Below, piece by piece: positions 1 through 6,187 of a stretch of 11,235 bases of DNA. The stretch comes from an uncultured Collinsella sp. (GTDB lineage: Bacteria > Actinomycetota > Coriobacteriia > Coriobacteriales > Coriobacteriaceae): contig CAUEQX010000055.1 of NCBI GenBank assembly GCA_959020035.1, forward strand, positions 1 to 11,235, read 5' to 3'. A program made the translations under genes and the position numbers. The first letter of the stretch is position 1, and each line of letters starts with the position of its first letter. The notes under the pieces are model-generated. The model had not been told where the DNA came from, did not search any database, and saw only the letters and a list, made by a program, of their open reading frames with translations.

Positions 1-720
1 CGCACGCTCGATGTGGGTGGCGACAAGGAGATTCCGTATCTGCACATGGTCAAGGAAGATAACCCCTTCATGGGCTTCCGCGCCGTGCGTTACTGCCTGG
101 CCAATCCCGACCAGTACAAGGTCCAGCTCCGCGCTCTGCTGCGCGCTAGCGCCTTCGGTGACGTAAAGATCATGATCCCGCTCGTCACTTGCGTCGAGGA
201 GGTCTTGGCTGTCAAGGAGCTTGTCGAGCAGTGCAAGGCCGAGCTGACCGAAGAGGGTCGCAAGTTCAACGAGAACATCGAGGTCGGCATCATGGTTGAG
301 ACGCCTGCCGCTTCGCTGCTCGCAGACCGTCTTGCCGAGGTCGCCGACTTCTTCTCCATCGGCACCAACGACCTGATCGGCTACACCATGTGCGCCGACC
401 GTGGCAACGACACCATCTCCAACCTGTACCAGGTTTACTATCCCGCCGTGCTCCGCTCGCTCAAGAACATCATCGAGAGCGGCGTGAAGGCCGGCATCAT
501 GGTCGGTATGTGCGGCGAGGCCGCTGCCGATCCGCTGCTCGAGCCGCTGCTGATCAGCTGGGGCCTGGAGGAGTTCTCGATGAGTGCTCCGTCGATCCTG
601 CGCGCCCGTAAGACCATCAGCCAGTGGACCAAGGCCGAGTGCGACGAGCTCGCCGAGAAGGCGCTCGCCTGCAACACCGCCGCCGAGGTCAAGGCACTGC
701 TCGAGTCCGCAGCTCCCTAA
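1..720 (+). CDS. ptsI: PTS phosphoenolpyruvate-protein phosphotransferase (enzyme I), 3' part
   Basis: This is the C-terminal PEP-binding part of enzyme I, the cytoplasmic enzyme that takes phosphate from phosphoenolpyruvate and passes it via its own histidine to HPr, feeding all PTS sugar permeases. The frame is open from base 1 (RTLDVGGDKEIPYL), so the gene starts outside the window; the GTG at 13 is an internal valine, not a start. 239 codons are present. Visible family landmarks are RTLD-GGDK at the left edge (the PEP-binding arginine of E. coli enzyme I is in this motif), RASAFG, MVETPAA (metal-binding glutamate), SIGTNDL (metal-binding aspartate), DRGND, and GMCGE with the active-site cysteine codon at 511-513. 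It ends normally with TAA. The phosphohistidine domain lies upstream and is not visible. A PfkB sugar kinase follows 74 bp downstream on the same strand, probably in the same transcript. Confidence 0.96.
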   Translation, partial: RTLDVGGDKEIPYLHMVKEDNPFMGFRAVRYCLANPDQYKVQLRALLRASAFGDVKIMIPLVTCVEEVLAVKELVEQCKAELTEEGRKFNENIEVGIMVETPAASLLADRLAEVADFFSIGTNDLIGYTMCADRGNDTISNLYQVYYPAVLRSLKNIIESGVKAGIMVGMCGEAAADPLLEPLLISWGLEEFSMSAPSILRARKTISQWTKAECDELAEKALACNTAAEVKALLESAAP

Positions 721-737
721 TTTGGTATCAGAAGTAA

Positions 738-770
738 CCGCGTGGTTGGAATGGGCCGGCCACGCGGCCC
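738..770 (+). promoter_or_regulatory. Overlapping intergenic hairpins between ptsI and the first kinase gene
   Basis: Two mutually exclusive stems can be drawn. CCGCGTGG (738-745) pairs perfectly with CCACGCGG (760-767) across a 14-nt loop. GGGCCG (753-758) pairs with CGGCCC (765-770) across a 6-nt loop. No T-run follows, so this is not a standard intrinsic terminator. It may be an RNA processing or stabilising structure that sets the ratio of ptsI to kinase expression, or chance in GC-rich DNA. The stems are seen; any function is inference. Confidence 0.4.
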
Positions 771-794
771 TCACATATACAGGGGGTACTGTAA

Positions 795-1727
795 ATGTTC
801 TACACGCTAACCGCTAACCCGGCTGTCGACATGACGGTTTCGAGCTCTCCGCTCGAGCCCGACGAGAACGTCCGCACCGGTTCGGCCAGCTACACGGCTA
901 ACGGCAAGGGCCTCGACGTGTCCTTCGCCTTTAAGAAGATGGGCGTCGACACCGTCGCGCTCGGCTTCTTCGCCGGCTTCACGGGCAAGTTCATCGTCGA
1001 GGAGGTCATGAACCTGGGTTGCCTCTGCCGCCCGGTCTGGACCGACGGTATCACGCGCATTAACACCTACGTCAACGATGGCCAGCACGAGTACGGCATC
1101 CTGAACCCTGGTGCTCCGATCACGCCGCAGCACCAGGAGGAGCTCTATAACATCCTGGACACCGCGGGCGATCTCGAGTGCCTGATCGTTTCCGGCTCCG
1201 TGCCTCCCAAAGCTACGCCCGACTTCCTGGCTCAGGTCATGGAGCACGCTCAGGCTCGTGGCGCCGACGTCGTCCTGGACCTGTCCTCCGACAAGCTCAA
1301 GGAGCTCGCTCACAAGAAGCCGCTGCTCATCAAGCCGAACCATCACGAGATGAAGGCCATCTTCGGCGTGCCGGTCGACACCGACGACGAGGTTCGCGTT
1401 GCTATGAAGATGGCTCACGACGCTGGCGTTCAGAACGTGCTGCTCACCCGTGGTAGCCGCGGCGACGCTTACTTCTCCAACGGCGAGGACATCTGGTACG
1501 CCAAGCGTGAGTTCAACATCAAGCTGGTTTCTTCCGTCTGCGCTGGCGACTGCACCCTCGCTGCGTTCCTGCACAAGTGGTACAGGGATCGCGACAACGT
1601 CGAGGAGGCCATGAAGCTCGCTATGGCCACCGGCGCCAACGTTGCCGAGTCCGTCGGCATCGGCGACTTCGGTCACGTCGACGAGTACAGCAAGCGCGTT
1701 GCTGTCCGCAAGCTCGATCGTCAGTAA
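795..1727 (+). CDS. PfkB-family sugar-phosphate kinase, 1-phosphofructokinase-like (first copy)
   Basis: A 310-residue ribokinase/PfkB-family kinase, best matched to 1-phosphofructokinase (fructose-1-phosphate + ATP to fructose-1,6-bisphosphate); tagatose-6-phosphate kinase is the main alternative. Seen: MFYTLTANPAVD at the start, sugar-site motif NGKG at residues 36-39 (usually GGKG), GFFAGFTG, TDGITRIN, GSVPP at 134-138, LLIKPN, and the catalytic-loop motif CAGD at 249-252 (usually GAGD; the aspartate, the family's catalytic base, is kept). The residue after that aspartate is Cys, where Ser or Ala is usual, and residues 218-225 (TRGSRGDA) are one residue longer than in the second copy (TLGGAGA). 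The start is set by AGGGGG at 781-786, 8 nt before the ATG. It lies 74 bp after ptsI and ends before a strong terminator, fitting a PTS fructose route. Family is certain; the exact substrate is not. Confidence 0.88.
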   Translation: MFYTLTANPAVDMTVSSSPLEPDENVRTGSASYTANGKGLDVSFAFKKMGVDTVALGFFAGFTGKFIVEEVMNLGCLCRPVWTDGITRINTYVNDGQHEYGILNPGAPITPQHQEELYNILDTAGDLECLIVSGSVPPKATPDFLAQVMEHAQARGADVVLDLSSDKLKELAHKKPLLIKPNHHEMKAIFGVPVDTDDEVRVAMKMAHDAGVQNVLLTRGSRGDAYFSNGEDIWYAKREFNIKLVSSVCAGDCTLAAFLHKWYRDRDNVEEAMKLAMATGANVAESVGIGDFGHVDEYSKRVAVRKLDRQ

Positions 1728-1755
1728 TCGAAACGCGACATATTCGTGCGCATGC

Positions 1756-1790
1756 GGCGCCCCGGTTTCGGCTGGGGCGCCTTTTTTGTT
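1756..1790 (+). terminator. Rho-independent terminator after the first kinase gene
   Basis: A perfect 8-bp GC stem, GGCGCCCC (1756-1763) with GGGGCGCC (1774-1781), closes a 10-nt loop and is followed by six T residues (1782-1787). It lies 28 bp past the stop codon and probably ends the ptsI-kinase transcript, so the second kinase needs its own promoter. Confidence 0.92.
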
Positions 1791-1876
1791 CCGTCATTGG
1801 AGAGAGATGTTCTGCCGTACTTCATCGCTTCCACACCGTTCACCGAGTTGTCCTAGCCTTTTACCGATGGGTGGAA

Positions 1877-1882
1877 TATACT
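1877..1882 (+). promoter_or_regulatory. Putative -10 box for the second kinase gene
   Basis: TATACT is a near-consensus -10 box, 34 bp before the kinase ATG and downstream of the terminator of the preceding transcript, where a promoter is expected. No convincing -35 lies at 16-18 bp; the nearest TTG hexamer, TTGTCC at 1848-1853, is 23 bp away. This would fit an activator-dependent promoter or a wrongly placed box. Transcription would begin near 1889, leaving a leader of about 28 nt. Confidence 0.45.
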
Positions 1883-1907
1883 TTCACCAACACGTTACTT
1901 CGTGAAA
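1882..1907 (+). promoter_or_regulatory. Inverted repeat between -10 box and start of the second kinase gene
   Basis: TTTCAC (1882-1887) and GTGAAA (1902-1907) are perfect inverted repeats 14 nt apart, with a nested CACG/CGTG pair (1891-1894 and 1901-1904). The right arm runs into the ribosome binding site AAAGGA (1905-1910). The pair overlaps the expected transcription start, so it could be a repressor operator, or the nested stem could partly mask the ribosome site. Short repeats like this also arise by chance. Confidence 0.3.
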
Positions 1908-1916
1908 GGAACATTC

Positions 1917-2849
1917 ATGATTTACACGCTCACTGCAAATCCCGCCATTGACTACAACATCTCCTGCGACGGCCTTGCTGCCAACACCGTCACGCGTACC
2001 CGTAACGCCGTCTACACGCCCAACGGCAAGGGTCTCAACGTCTCGTTCACCCTCGATCACTACGGTGTCGACACCACGATCCTGGGCTTTTTCGCCGGCT
2101 TCTCGGGCGAGTTTATCGTTAAGGGCGCCGAGGCCCTGGGCGTGCCCGTCAAGCCCGTTTGGACCGACGGCATCACGCGCGTCAATGTGTTCCTCAATGC
2201 CGGACCCGACACCGAGTACAACATGGTCAACGCCGGTGCCGCCATCAACGAGGCCAACGAGCAGGAGATGTTTGAGCTCATCGATTCGCTTGATGACATG
2301 ACCTGCCTGGTCATCAGCGGCTCGCTGCCTCCCAACACTTCCGAGGGCTTCTTGGCCGAGGTCCTGCGCCGCGTCAAGGCCAAGGGGGCCGAGTTCGTCC
2401 TCGATATCTCGAGCCATCAGCTGGCAGACCTCATTGCCATGGAGCCGCTGCTGATTAAGCCCAACGACGACGAGCTGCTCGATATCTTTGGCATTAAGGT
2501 GAGCGGTGGCGACGACGAGTCCGTCAAGGGCGCGATGGCCGAGCTGCACGCCAAGGGCGCCAAGAATGTGCTGCTGACTCTTGGCGGCGCTGGTGCGTAC
2601 TTCTCTAACGGCGAGCACATCTGGTTTGCCAACCGCACCTTCGACGTCAAGCTGCTGTCGACGGTGTGCGCCGGCGATTCCTCGCTCGCTGCCTTCCTGT
2701 CCGTGTGGCACGACGCCCCCGAGCGCGTCGAGGACGCCCTGCGCCTTTCGATGGCCACTGGCGCCAACGTGGTCGAGTGCCCCGGTCTGGGTGATTTTGC
2801 CAAGGTGGACGAATATAAGAAGCACATCGAGGTTCGCCAGGTCTGCTAG
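1917..2849 (+). CDS. PfkB-family sugar-phosphate kinase, 1-phosphofructokinase-like (second copy)
   Basis: Paralogue of the kinase at 795-1727: also 310 residues, with about half the residues identical by eye along its whole length. Same expected reaction, ATP-dependent phosphorylation of fructose-1-phosphate (or tagatose-6-phosphate) in the cytoplasm. Seen: MIYTLTANPAID, NGKGLNVS at 36-43, GFFAGFSG, TDGITRVN, GSLPP at 135-139, LLIKPN, the glycine loop TLGGAGAYFS, and CAGDSS at 251-256 with the catalytic aspartate at 254. It keeps the more usual glycine loop and GDS, so it looks the more conventional of the two. A GTG at 1902 would add five residues, but AAAGGA at 1905-1910 sits 6 nt before the ATG at 1917 and the protein then begins exactly like its paralogue, so 1917 is chosen. 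It is flanked by its own promoter region and terminator and is therefore probably regulated separately. Confidence 0.88.
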   Translation: MIYTLTANPAIDYNISCDGLAANTVTRTRNAVYTPNGKGLNVSFTLDHYGVDTTILGFFAGFSGEFIVKGAEALGVPVKPVWTDGITRVNVFLNAGPDTEYNMVNAGAAINEANEQEMFELIDSLDDMTCLVISGSLPPNTSEGFLAEVLRRVKAKGAEFVLDISSHQLADLIAMEPLLIKPNDDELLDIFGIKVSGGDDESVKGAMAELHAKGAKNVLLTLGGAGAYFSNGEHIWFANRTFDVKLLSTVCAGDSSLAAFLSVWHDAPERVEDALRLSMATGANVVECPGLGDFAKVDEYKKHIEVRQVC

Positions 2850-2882
2850 TTCCGGCACCTTGTCTGAATAGTTTGATTATTT

Positions 2883-2920
2883 CGCATCCGTCTTAGACTA
2901 GGACGGATGCGTTTTTGTTT
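2883..2920 (+). terminator. Rho-independent terminator after the second kinase gene
   Basis: A perfect 10-bp stem, CGCATCCGTC (2883-2892) with GACGGATGCG (2902-2911), has a 9-nt loop and is followed by TTTTTGTTT. It starts 33 bp after the kinase stop codon and isolates this gene from the CCA-enzyme gene. Confidence 0.94.
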
Positions 2921-3013
2921 ATCGGACTTGCGTGTGCAGTGGAGGCTGTTTCTTGCTAGACTTCTTGCAGACGCAATCGATAGCCAATTTGATAGTCGCA
3001 GGAGGCCATAGGC

Positions 3014-4408
3014 ATGTGCAATGTTTCGCTCAACGGTACTCAACCGTCCGATGCGTCCCTGCGCGTCCTGCGCGCGCTTGAGGCGGCTGGTCTTGAGGCT
3101 TGGTACGTGGGCGGTTGGGTGCGCGACGCCCTTATGGGGTACCCCAGCCACGATGTTGATATGTGCTGTAGCGGCCTGTGGCAGGAGTCCAAAGCGGCGC
3201 TCGAGGCCGCCGGCATCGCGGTTGTGGAGTCGGGCATTAAATTTGGCGGAATCACGGCTATTTCCGATGGCGAGCGTATCGAGGTCACCACGTACCGTCT
3301 GGATGGCTTTTACACCGATGGTCGTCATCCCCAGAGTGTGGAGCGTGCCGCCTCGCTCGAGGACGATCTGGCGCGCCGCGACTTTACCGTCAATGCCATG
3401 GCCTGGCATCCCGAGCGCGGTCTTGTCGACCGCTACGACGGCCAGGGTGACTTGGAGTGCAAGCTGATTCGCGCTGTCGGCGATCCCAAGCGTCGCTTTA
3501 ACGAGGACGCCCTGCGCATGCTGCGTGCGGTGCGCTTTGCCTGCCGTCTGGACTTTATGATTGAGCCCGAGACCAAGCGTGCGCTTGCCGAGTGCGCGCC
3601 GCTGCTCGAAGCCGTGGCGCGTGAGCGTGTGGGTATTGAGCTCGAGGGCATTCTTTCGACCGGTCATGGGGGAGACGCGATGCTCCGCTATCCCGAGCTC
3701 ATCTGCGCCGCCGTGCCCGAGTTGGCAGCGGGTCGCGGGTTTGATCAGCGCAGTGTCTATCATGCGTTTAACGTCTACGTGCATATCGCCCGTGTGCTGA
3801 CGGTGGCGGGGGAGCTCGCGCTGTGTGACGGCGTCGCGCCCTCGTCGAGCCTTATGTGGGCGGCGTTTTTGCACGATGTGTCCAAGCCCGAGTGCTTCAC
3901 GGTCGATCACGCCGGCAGCGGACACTTCTACGGTCATCCCGAGCTCGGCGCCAAGAAGGCGCGCGTCATTATGGATCGCCTGGCCCTCTCGCACGACTTG
4001 GTGCGCGACGTGTGCCTGCTCATCAAATACCATGACAAGCCGCTGCGCCCCGAGCGCTCCTGCCTGCTCAATATGATGCGCGCGCTTTCGGGTGAGGGCG
4101 TCGACACGGCCCGCCTGATTGACGAGCTCATGGACCTTAAGCGTGCCGACACACTTGGCAAGGCCCCGTCGTGCTTCTATTATGTTGAGACGATTGAGGA
4201 GATGCGCGCGCTGGCGCACGAGCTGCTGAAGGCAGGGGAGCCCTATACGCTCAAGATGCTCGCCATCGACGGCGGCGACCTGATCCGTGCCGGAGTCAAG
4301 CCCGGGCCGGAACTGGGTCAGCTTCTCAACTCCGCCCTCGACGCCGTGATCGAAGACGATATTCCCAACGAGCGCGAAGCTCTTTTGGTTCATCTCAACT
4401 TGAATTAG
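3014..4408 (+). CDS. cca: CCA tRNA nucleotidyltransferase with HD domain
   Basis: A 464-residue class II nucleotidyltransferase that adds or repairs the 3' CCA end of tRNAs using CTP and ATP; some actinobacterial relatives are annotated as poly(A) polymerase. Seen in order: GGWVRD (33-38) and the catalytic pair in HDVD (Asp47, Asp49); RRDFTVNAM (121-129), the linker that recognises the base and ribose; FNEDALRMLRAVRFA (162-176), the nucleotide-selecting helix region; an HD domain beginning AAFLHDVSKPE (His287-Asp288) with GHPELGA; and a C-terminal end IDGGDLIRAGVKPGPELG...PNEREALL typical of the HD-containing bacterial form. The start is set by AGGAGG at 3000-3005, 8 nt before the ATG. Promoter-like elements lie around 2928-2994 but none is clear. 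A tRNA-Glu gene lies 127 bp downstream and already encodes its CCA, so for that tRNA the enzyme would serve for repair. Confidence 0.95.
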   Translation: MCNVSLNGTQPSDASLRVLRALEAAGLEAWYVGGWVRDALMGYPSHDVDMCCSGLWQESKAALEAAGIAVVESGIKFGGITAISDGERIEVTTYRLDGFYTDGRHPQSVERAASLEDDLARRDFTVNAMAWHPERGLVDRYDGQGDLECKLIRAVGDPKRRFNEDALRMLRAVRFACRLDFMIEPETKRALAECAPLLEAVARERVGIELEGILSTGHGGDAMLRYPELICAAVPELAAGRGFDQRSVYHAFNVYVHIARVLTVAGELALCDGVAPSSSLMWAAFLHDVSKPECFTVDHAGSGHFYGHPELGAKKARVIMDRLALSHDLVRDVCLLIKYHDKPLRPERSCLLNMMRALSGEGVDTARLIDELMDLKRADTLGKAPSCFYYVETIEEMRALAHELLKAGEPYTLKMLAIDGGDLIRAGVKPGPELGQLLNSALDAVIEDDIPNEREALLVHLNLN

Positions 4409-4438
4409 CTACCAAGTTTACCTGCGTATTCCATAACC

Positions 4439-4457
4439 TGCCGACAATTTTTCGGCA
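4439..4457 (+). terminator. Weak hairpin after cca
   Basis: TGCCGA (4439-4444) pairs with TCGGCA (4452-4457) over a 7-nt loop, 30 bp past the cca stop codon. The following ATTTGG is a poor T-run, so this is at best a weak terminator. No stronger one is seen before the tRNA promoter. Confidence 0.35.
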
Positions 4458-4472
4458 ATTTGGAATTTCTTC

Positions 4473-4501
4473 TTGCGCTGACGTTTTTTGTCCCGTAATA
4501 T
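4473..4501 (+). promoter_or_regulatory. Promoter of the tRNA-Glu gene
   Basis: TTGCGC (4473-4478) and TAATAT (4496-4501) are spaced by 17 bp, matching a housekeeping sigma promoter well. Transcription would start near 4508, giving a 5' leader of about 28 nt before the mature tRNA at 4536. Confidence 0.7.
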
Positions 4502-4535
4502 ATTTCCTCGCAGCACGGCAGTGCAGATGTCATGT

Positions 4536-4612
4536 GGCCCGTTCGTCTAGCGGTTTAGGACGCCGCCCTCTCAAGGCGGAGATCACCAGTTCGAATCTGG
4601 TACGGGCTACCA
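4536..4612 (+). tRNA. tRNA-Glu (anticodon CUC)
   Basis: A full cloverleaf can be folded. The acceptor stem GGCCCGT (4536-4542) pairs with ACGGGCT (4602-4608), with a G-U first pair. The D stem is GTCT/GGAC. The anticodon stem CCGCC/GGCGG (4563-4567, 4575-4579) encloses loop CTCTCAA with anticodon CTC at 4570-4572. The T arm is ACCAG-TTCGAAT-CTGGT. Discriminator A is at 4609 and CCA is encoded at 4610-4612. The anticodon reads GAG. The gene has its own promoter and a terminator just downstream, so it is a single-gene unit. Confidence 0.96.
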
Positions 4613-4623
4613 CGCATCTGATA

Positions 4624-4657
4624 CCCGGACTTCCTATGGAAGGCCGGGTTTTTTTAT
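4624..4657 (+). terminator. Rho-independent terminator of the tRNA-Glu unit
   Basis: CCCGG (4624-4628) pairs with CCGGG (4644-4648), and CTTCC (4630-4634) with GGAAG (4638-4642), around one A/G mismatch and a 3-nt TAT loop. Seven or more T residues follow from 4649. It begins 12 bp after the encoded CCA. Confidence 0.92.
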
Positions 4658-4724
4658 TTTCAAACAACCGTCTGCAATTCCCGTTTGAACCAGAGCTTTG
4701 CGTTCTGCCTATGGCCCTTACGGG

Positions 4725-4742
4725 TACAATATCCAAGATATT
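4725..4742 (+). promoter_or_regulatory. Putative -10 box with overlapping inverted repeat before the flippase-like gene
   Basis: TACAAT (4725-4730) resembles a -10 box, 34 bp before the ATG at 4764. Its last bases are part of a perfect inverted repeat, AATATC (4728-4733) and GATATT (4737-4742) around CAA. The nearest TTG-type hexamer, TTGCGT (4698-4703), is 21 bp upstream, longer than usual. A protein bound to the repeat would cover the -10 box and start site, so it could be an operator; this is inference. Confidence 0.4.
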
Positions 4743-4763
4743 TTGACTGTTAGAAGGAGCCTC

Positions 4764-6071
4764 ATGACGGAGTCCTCTCAGCATACGTCTAAGCCCCAGG
4801 TCGAGGTTGAGGCCTCGGGCGGAGATGACAATAAGAGCGCACGCCGCGGCGCCATCTTTATCGGCGTCGTGCTGGTAGGTTATATCGTCTATCTGGTGGT
4901 AACCGGGCAGATGGGGCAGTTCTGGGCCGCTATGTCGAGCGTCCAGGCGTCATGGCTCGTTGTCGCGTGTCTTTGCATGTTCATGTACCTGTTCTTTGGC
5001 ATTGTGGCCTATGCGATCGCCGTCTGGCTCGATCCCAATTCGCCCGTCGGCATCCGCGACCTGATCTCGGTCGAGGCGAGTGGCATCTTCTTTGGTAACC
5101 TGACGCCCATGATGATGGGCTCCACCCCGGCTCAAATCTATCGCCTGACCAAGGCCGGCCAAAACGTGGGCGAGGCCGGCGCCACGCAATTCACGCGTTT
5201 TATCGTGTACCAGTTTGGCCTCGTTGCCTGGGGCGCTATCCTACTGCTTGCTCGCATGCCGTTTTTTGCCGAGCGCTATGGCGACATGACGTTGCTGTGC
5301 GTCTTTAGCTTTGGTGGGCACTGCTGCATCTTGCTGGGCATCTTTGCCGTCGCGCTCATGCCTAAGACCGTCACGCGCGTCGCCCATTGCATCATCAATT
5401 GGCTTGAGCGCATTGGTGTCTCGGCCACTAAGATCGAGGGATGGCGCACGTTTGTCGATGGCGAGATCTACTCCTTCTCCGAGAAGTTCAAGCTTTCAGC
5501 CGGACATTTTTCTTCCATGCTGCTCACGGTGGTCATCACCATGCTGCAACGCGCGTTGTGCTATCTTGTGCCGTATTTCCTGATGATTGCGTTTGGCCAC
5601 CACGAGGTCGACTTTTTCTCGGTCATGGCCGCGAGCGCCTTTGTCCAGCTGCTGAGCTCTGCGGTCCCCCTGCCCGGTGGAACTGGTGGCGCTGAGGGCG
5701 GCTTTGCATTGTTCTTGGGTCATTTCTTTGGGTCGGCTTCGACCGCCGGCTATCTGCTGTGGCGCCTCATTACGTTTATTGCGCCGACCATTTTGGCTGC
5801 GCCCCTGCTGGGACTTAAGAGCGCCCACAACGAGAGCATCCATGCGCGCTGGGATCGTGTGATGCGCAAGCTCGGCCGCACGCCTCAGACGCCCTCTGCG
5901 CCCACTATGCCGCACCCCACGAATGATGTTACCGTTAATCCCAAGAAGCGCGCTCAGAAGGCTTCTGGGACCGCTAAGCCGGCTCATAAAGCCTATGTGC
6001 GCCAGACAGGCGATGGTATTCGCGTATCTCCGTCGGCACTCAATAAGAAGAAGCATCCCAAGTCGCAGTAG
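4764..6071 (+). CDS. YbhN/UPF0104-family flippase-like integral membrane protein
   Basis: A 435-residue membrane protein of the family related to the lysylphosphatidylglycerol synthase/flippase transmembrane domain (UPF0104, YbhN). Members are thought to move lipids or lipid-linked molecules across the membrane, but the substrate here is unknown. The aminoacyl-transferase half of full MprF is absent. Seen: a charged cytoplasmic N-terminus; hydrophobic segments near residues 29-47, 63-89, 147-164, 175-199, 250-277, 284-302 and 326-352; the conserved GNLTPMMMGSTPAQIYRL (111-128), where relatives have a proline- and glycine-rich loop; and PLPGGTGGAEGGF (302-314), the family's most recognisable motif. 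The tail after 360 is proline-rich and then strongly basic (KKR, KKKH), probably cytoplasmic. An upstream in-frame start at 4698 is possible, but AGAAGGAG (4752-4759) places the start at 4764. It is not clearly co-transcribed with tetR, 116 bp downstream. Confidence 0.85.
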   Translation: MTESSQHTSKPQVEVEASGGDDNKSARRGAIFIGVVLVGYIVYLVVTGQMGQFWAAMSSVQASWLVVACLCMFMYLFFGIVAYAIAVWLDPNSPVGIRDLISVEASGIFFGNLTPMMMGSTPAQIYRLTKAGQNVGEAGATQFTRFIVYQFGLVAWGAILLLARMPFFAERYGDMTLLCVFSFGGHCCILLGIFAVALMPKTVTRVAHCIINWLERIGVSATKIEGWRTFVDGEIYSFSEKFKLSAGHFSSMLLTVVITMLQRALCYLVPYFLMIAFGHHEVDFFSVMAASAFVQLLSSAVPLPGGTGGAEGGFALFLGHFFGSASTAGYLLWRLITFIAPTILAAPLLGLKSAHNESIHARWDRVMRKLGRTPQTPSAPTMPHPTNDVTVNPKKRAQKASGTAKPAHKAYVRQTGDGIRVSPSALNKKKHPKSQ

Positions 6072-6120
6072 GGCAGTCGTGCGTTCTTCATGATGCGGGG
6101 CATATTTGTGCTGTATGGGG

Positions 6121-6144
6121 GATAATCCTCTTACGTAGATTATC
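6121..6144 (+). promoter_or_regulatory. Candidate TetR operator and -10 box upstream of the regulator gene
   Basis: GATAATC (6121-6127) and GATTATC (6138-6144) form a perfect 7-bp inverted repeat with a 10-nt spacer, 43 bp before the regulator's ATG. GATAAT within the left arm is one change from a consensus -10 box; no clear -35 is seen 17 bp upstream. TetR-family proteins commonly bind such repeats over their own promoters, so autoregulation is a reasonable inference. The repeat is seen directly; binding is not shown. Confidence 0.5.
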
Positions 6145-6187
6145 TCTCATCTGTTGATGAATGCTTGCATATCGAAGGGACACGCCC

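Noticed and set aside
1884..2858. Long minus-strand frame over the second kinase gene (and a similar one at 807-1676 over the first)
   Set aside because: Both are mirror frames of well-supported PfkB genes and arise in the same register in the two paralogues, as expected for shadows of homologous codons.
2846..4393. A 515-codon minus-strand open frame across the cca gene
   Set aside because: It is antisense to a clearly conserved CCA enzyme with a good ribosome site; GC-rich codon bias keeps the complementary frame open. Its translation shows no recognisable family and is Arg/His/Ala-rich.
4536..4657. tRNA-Glu as an integration (attachment) site for a mobile element
   Set aside because: No second copy of the tRNA 3' end and no integrase are in the window; the tRNA is intact and followed at once by its own terminator.
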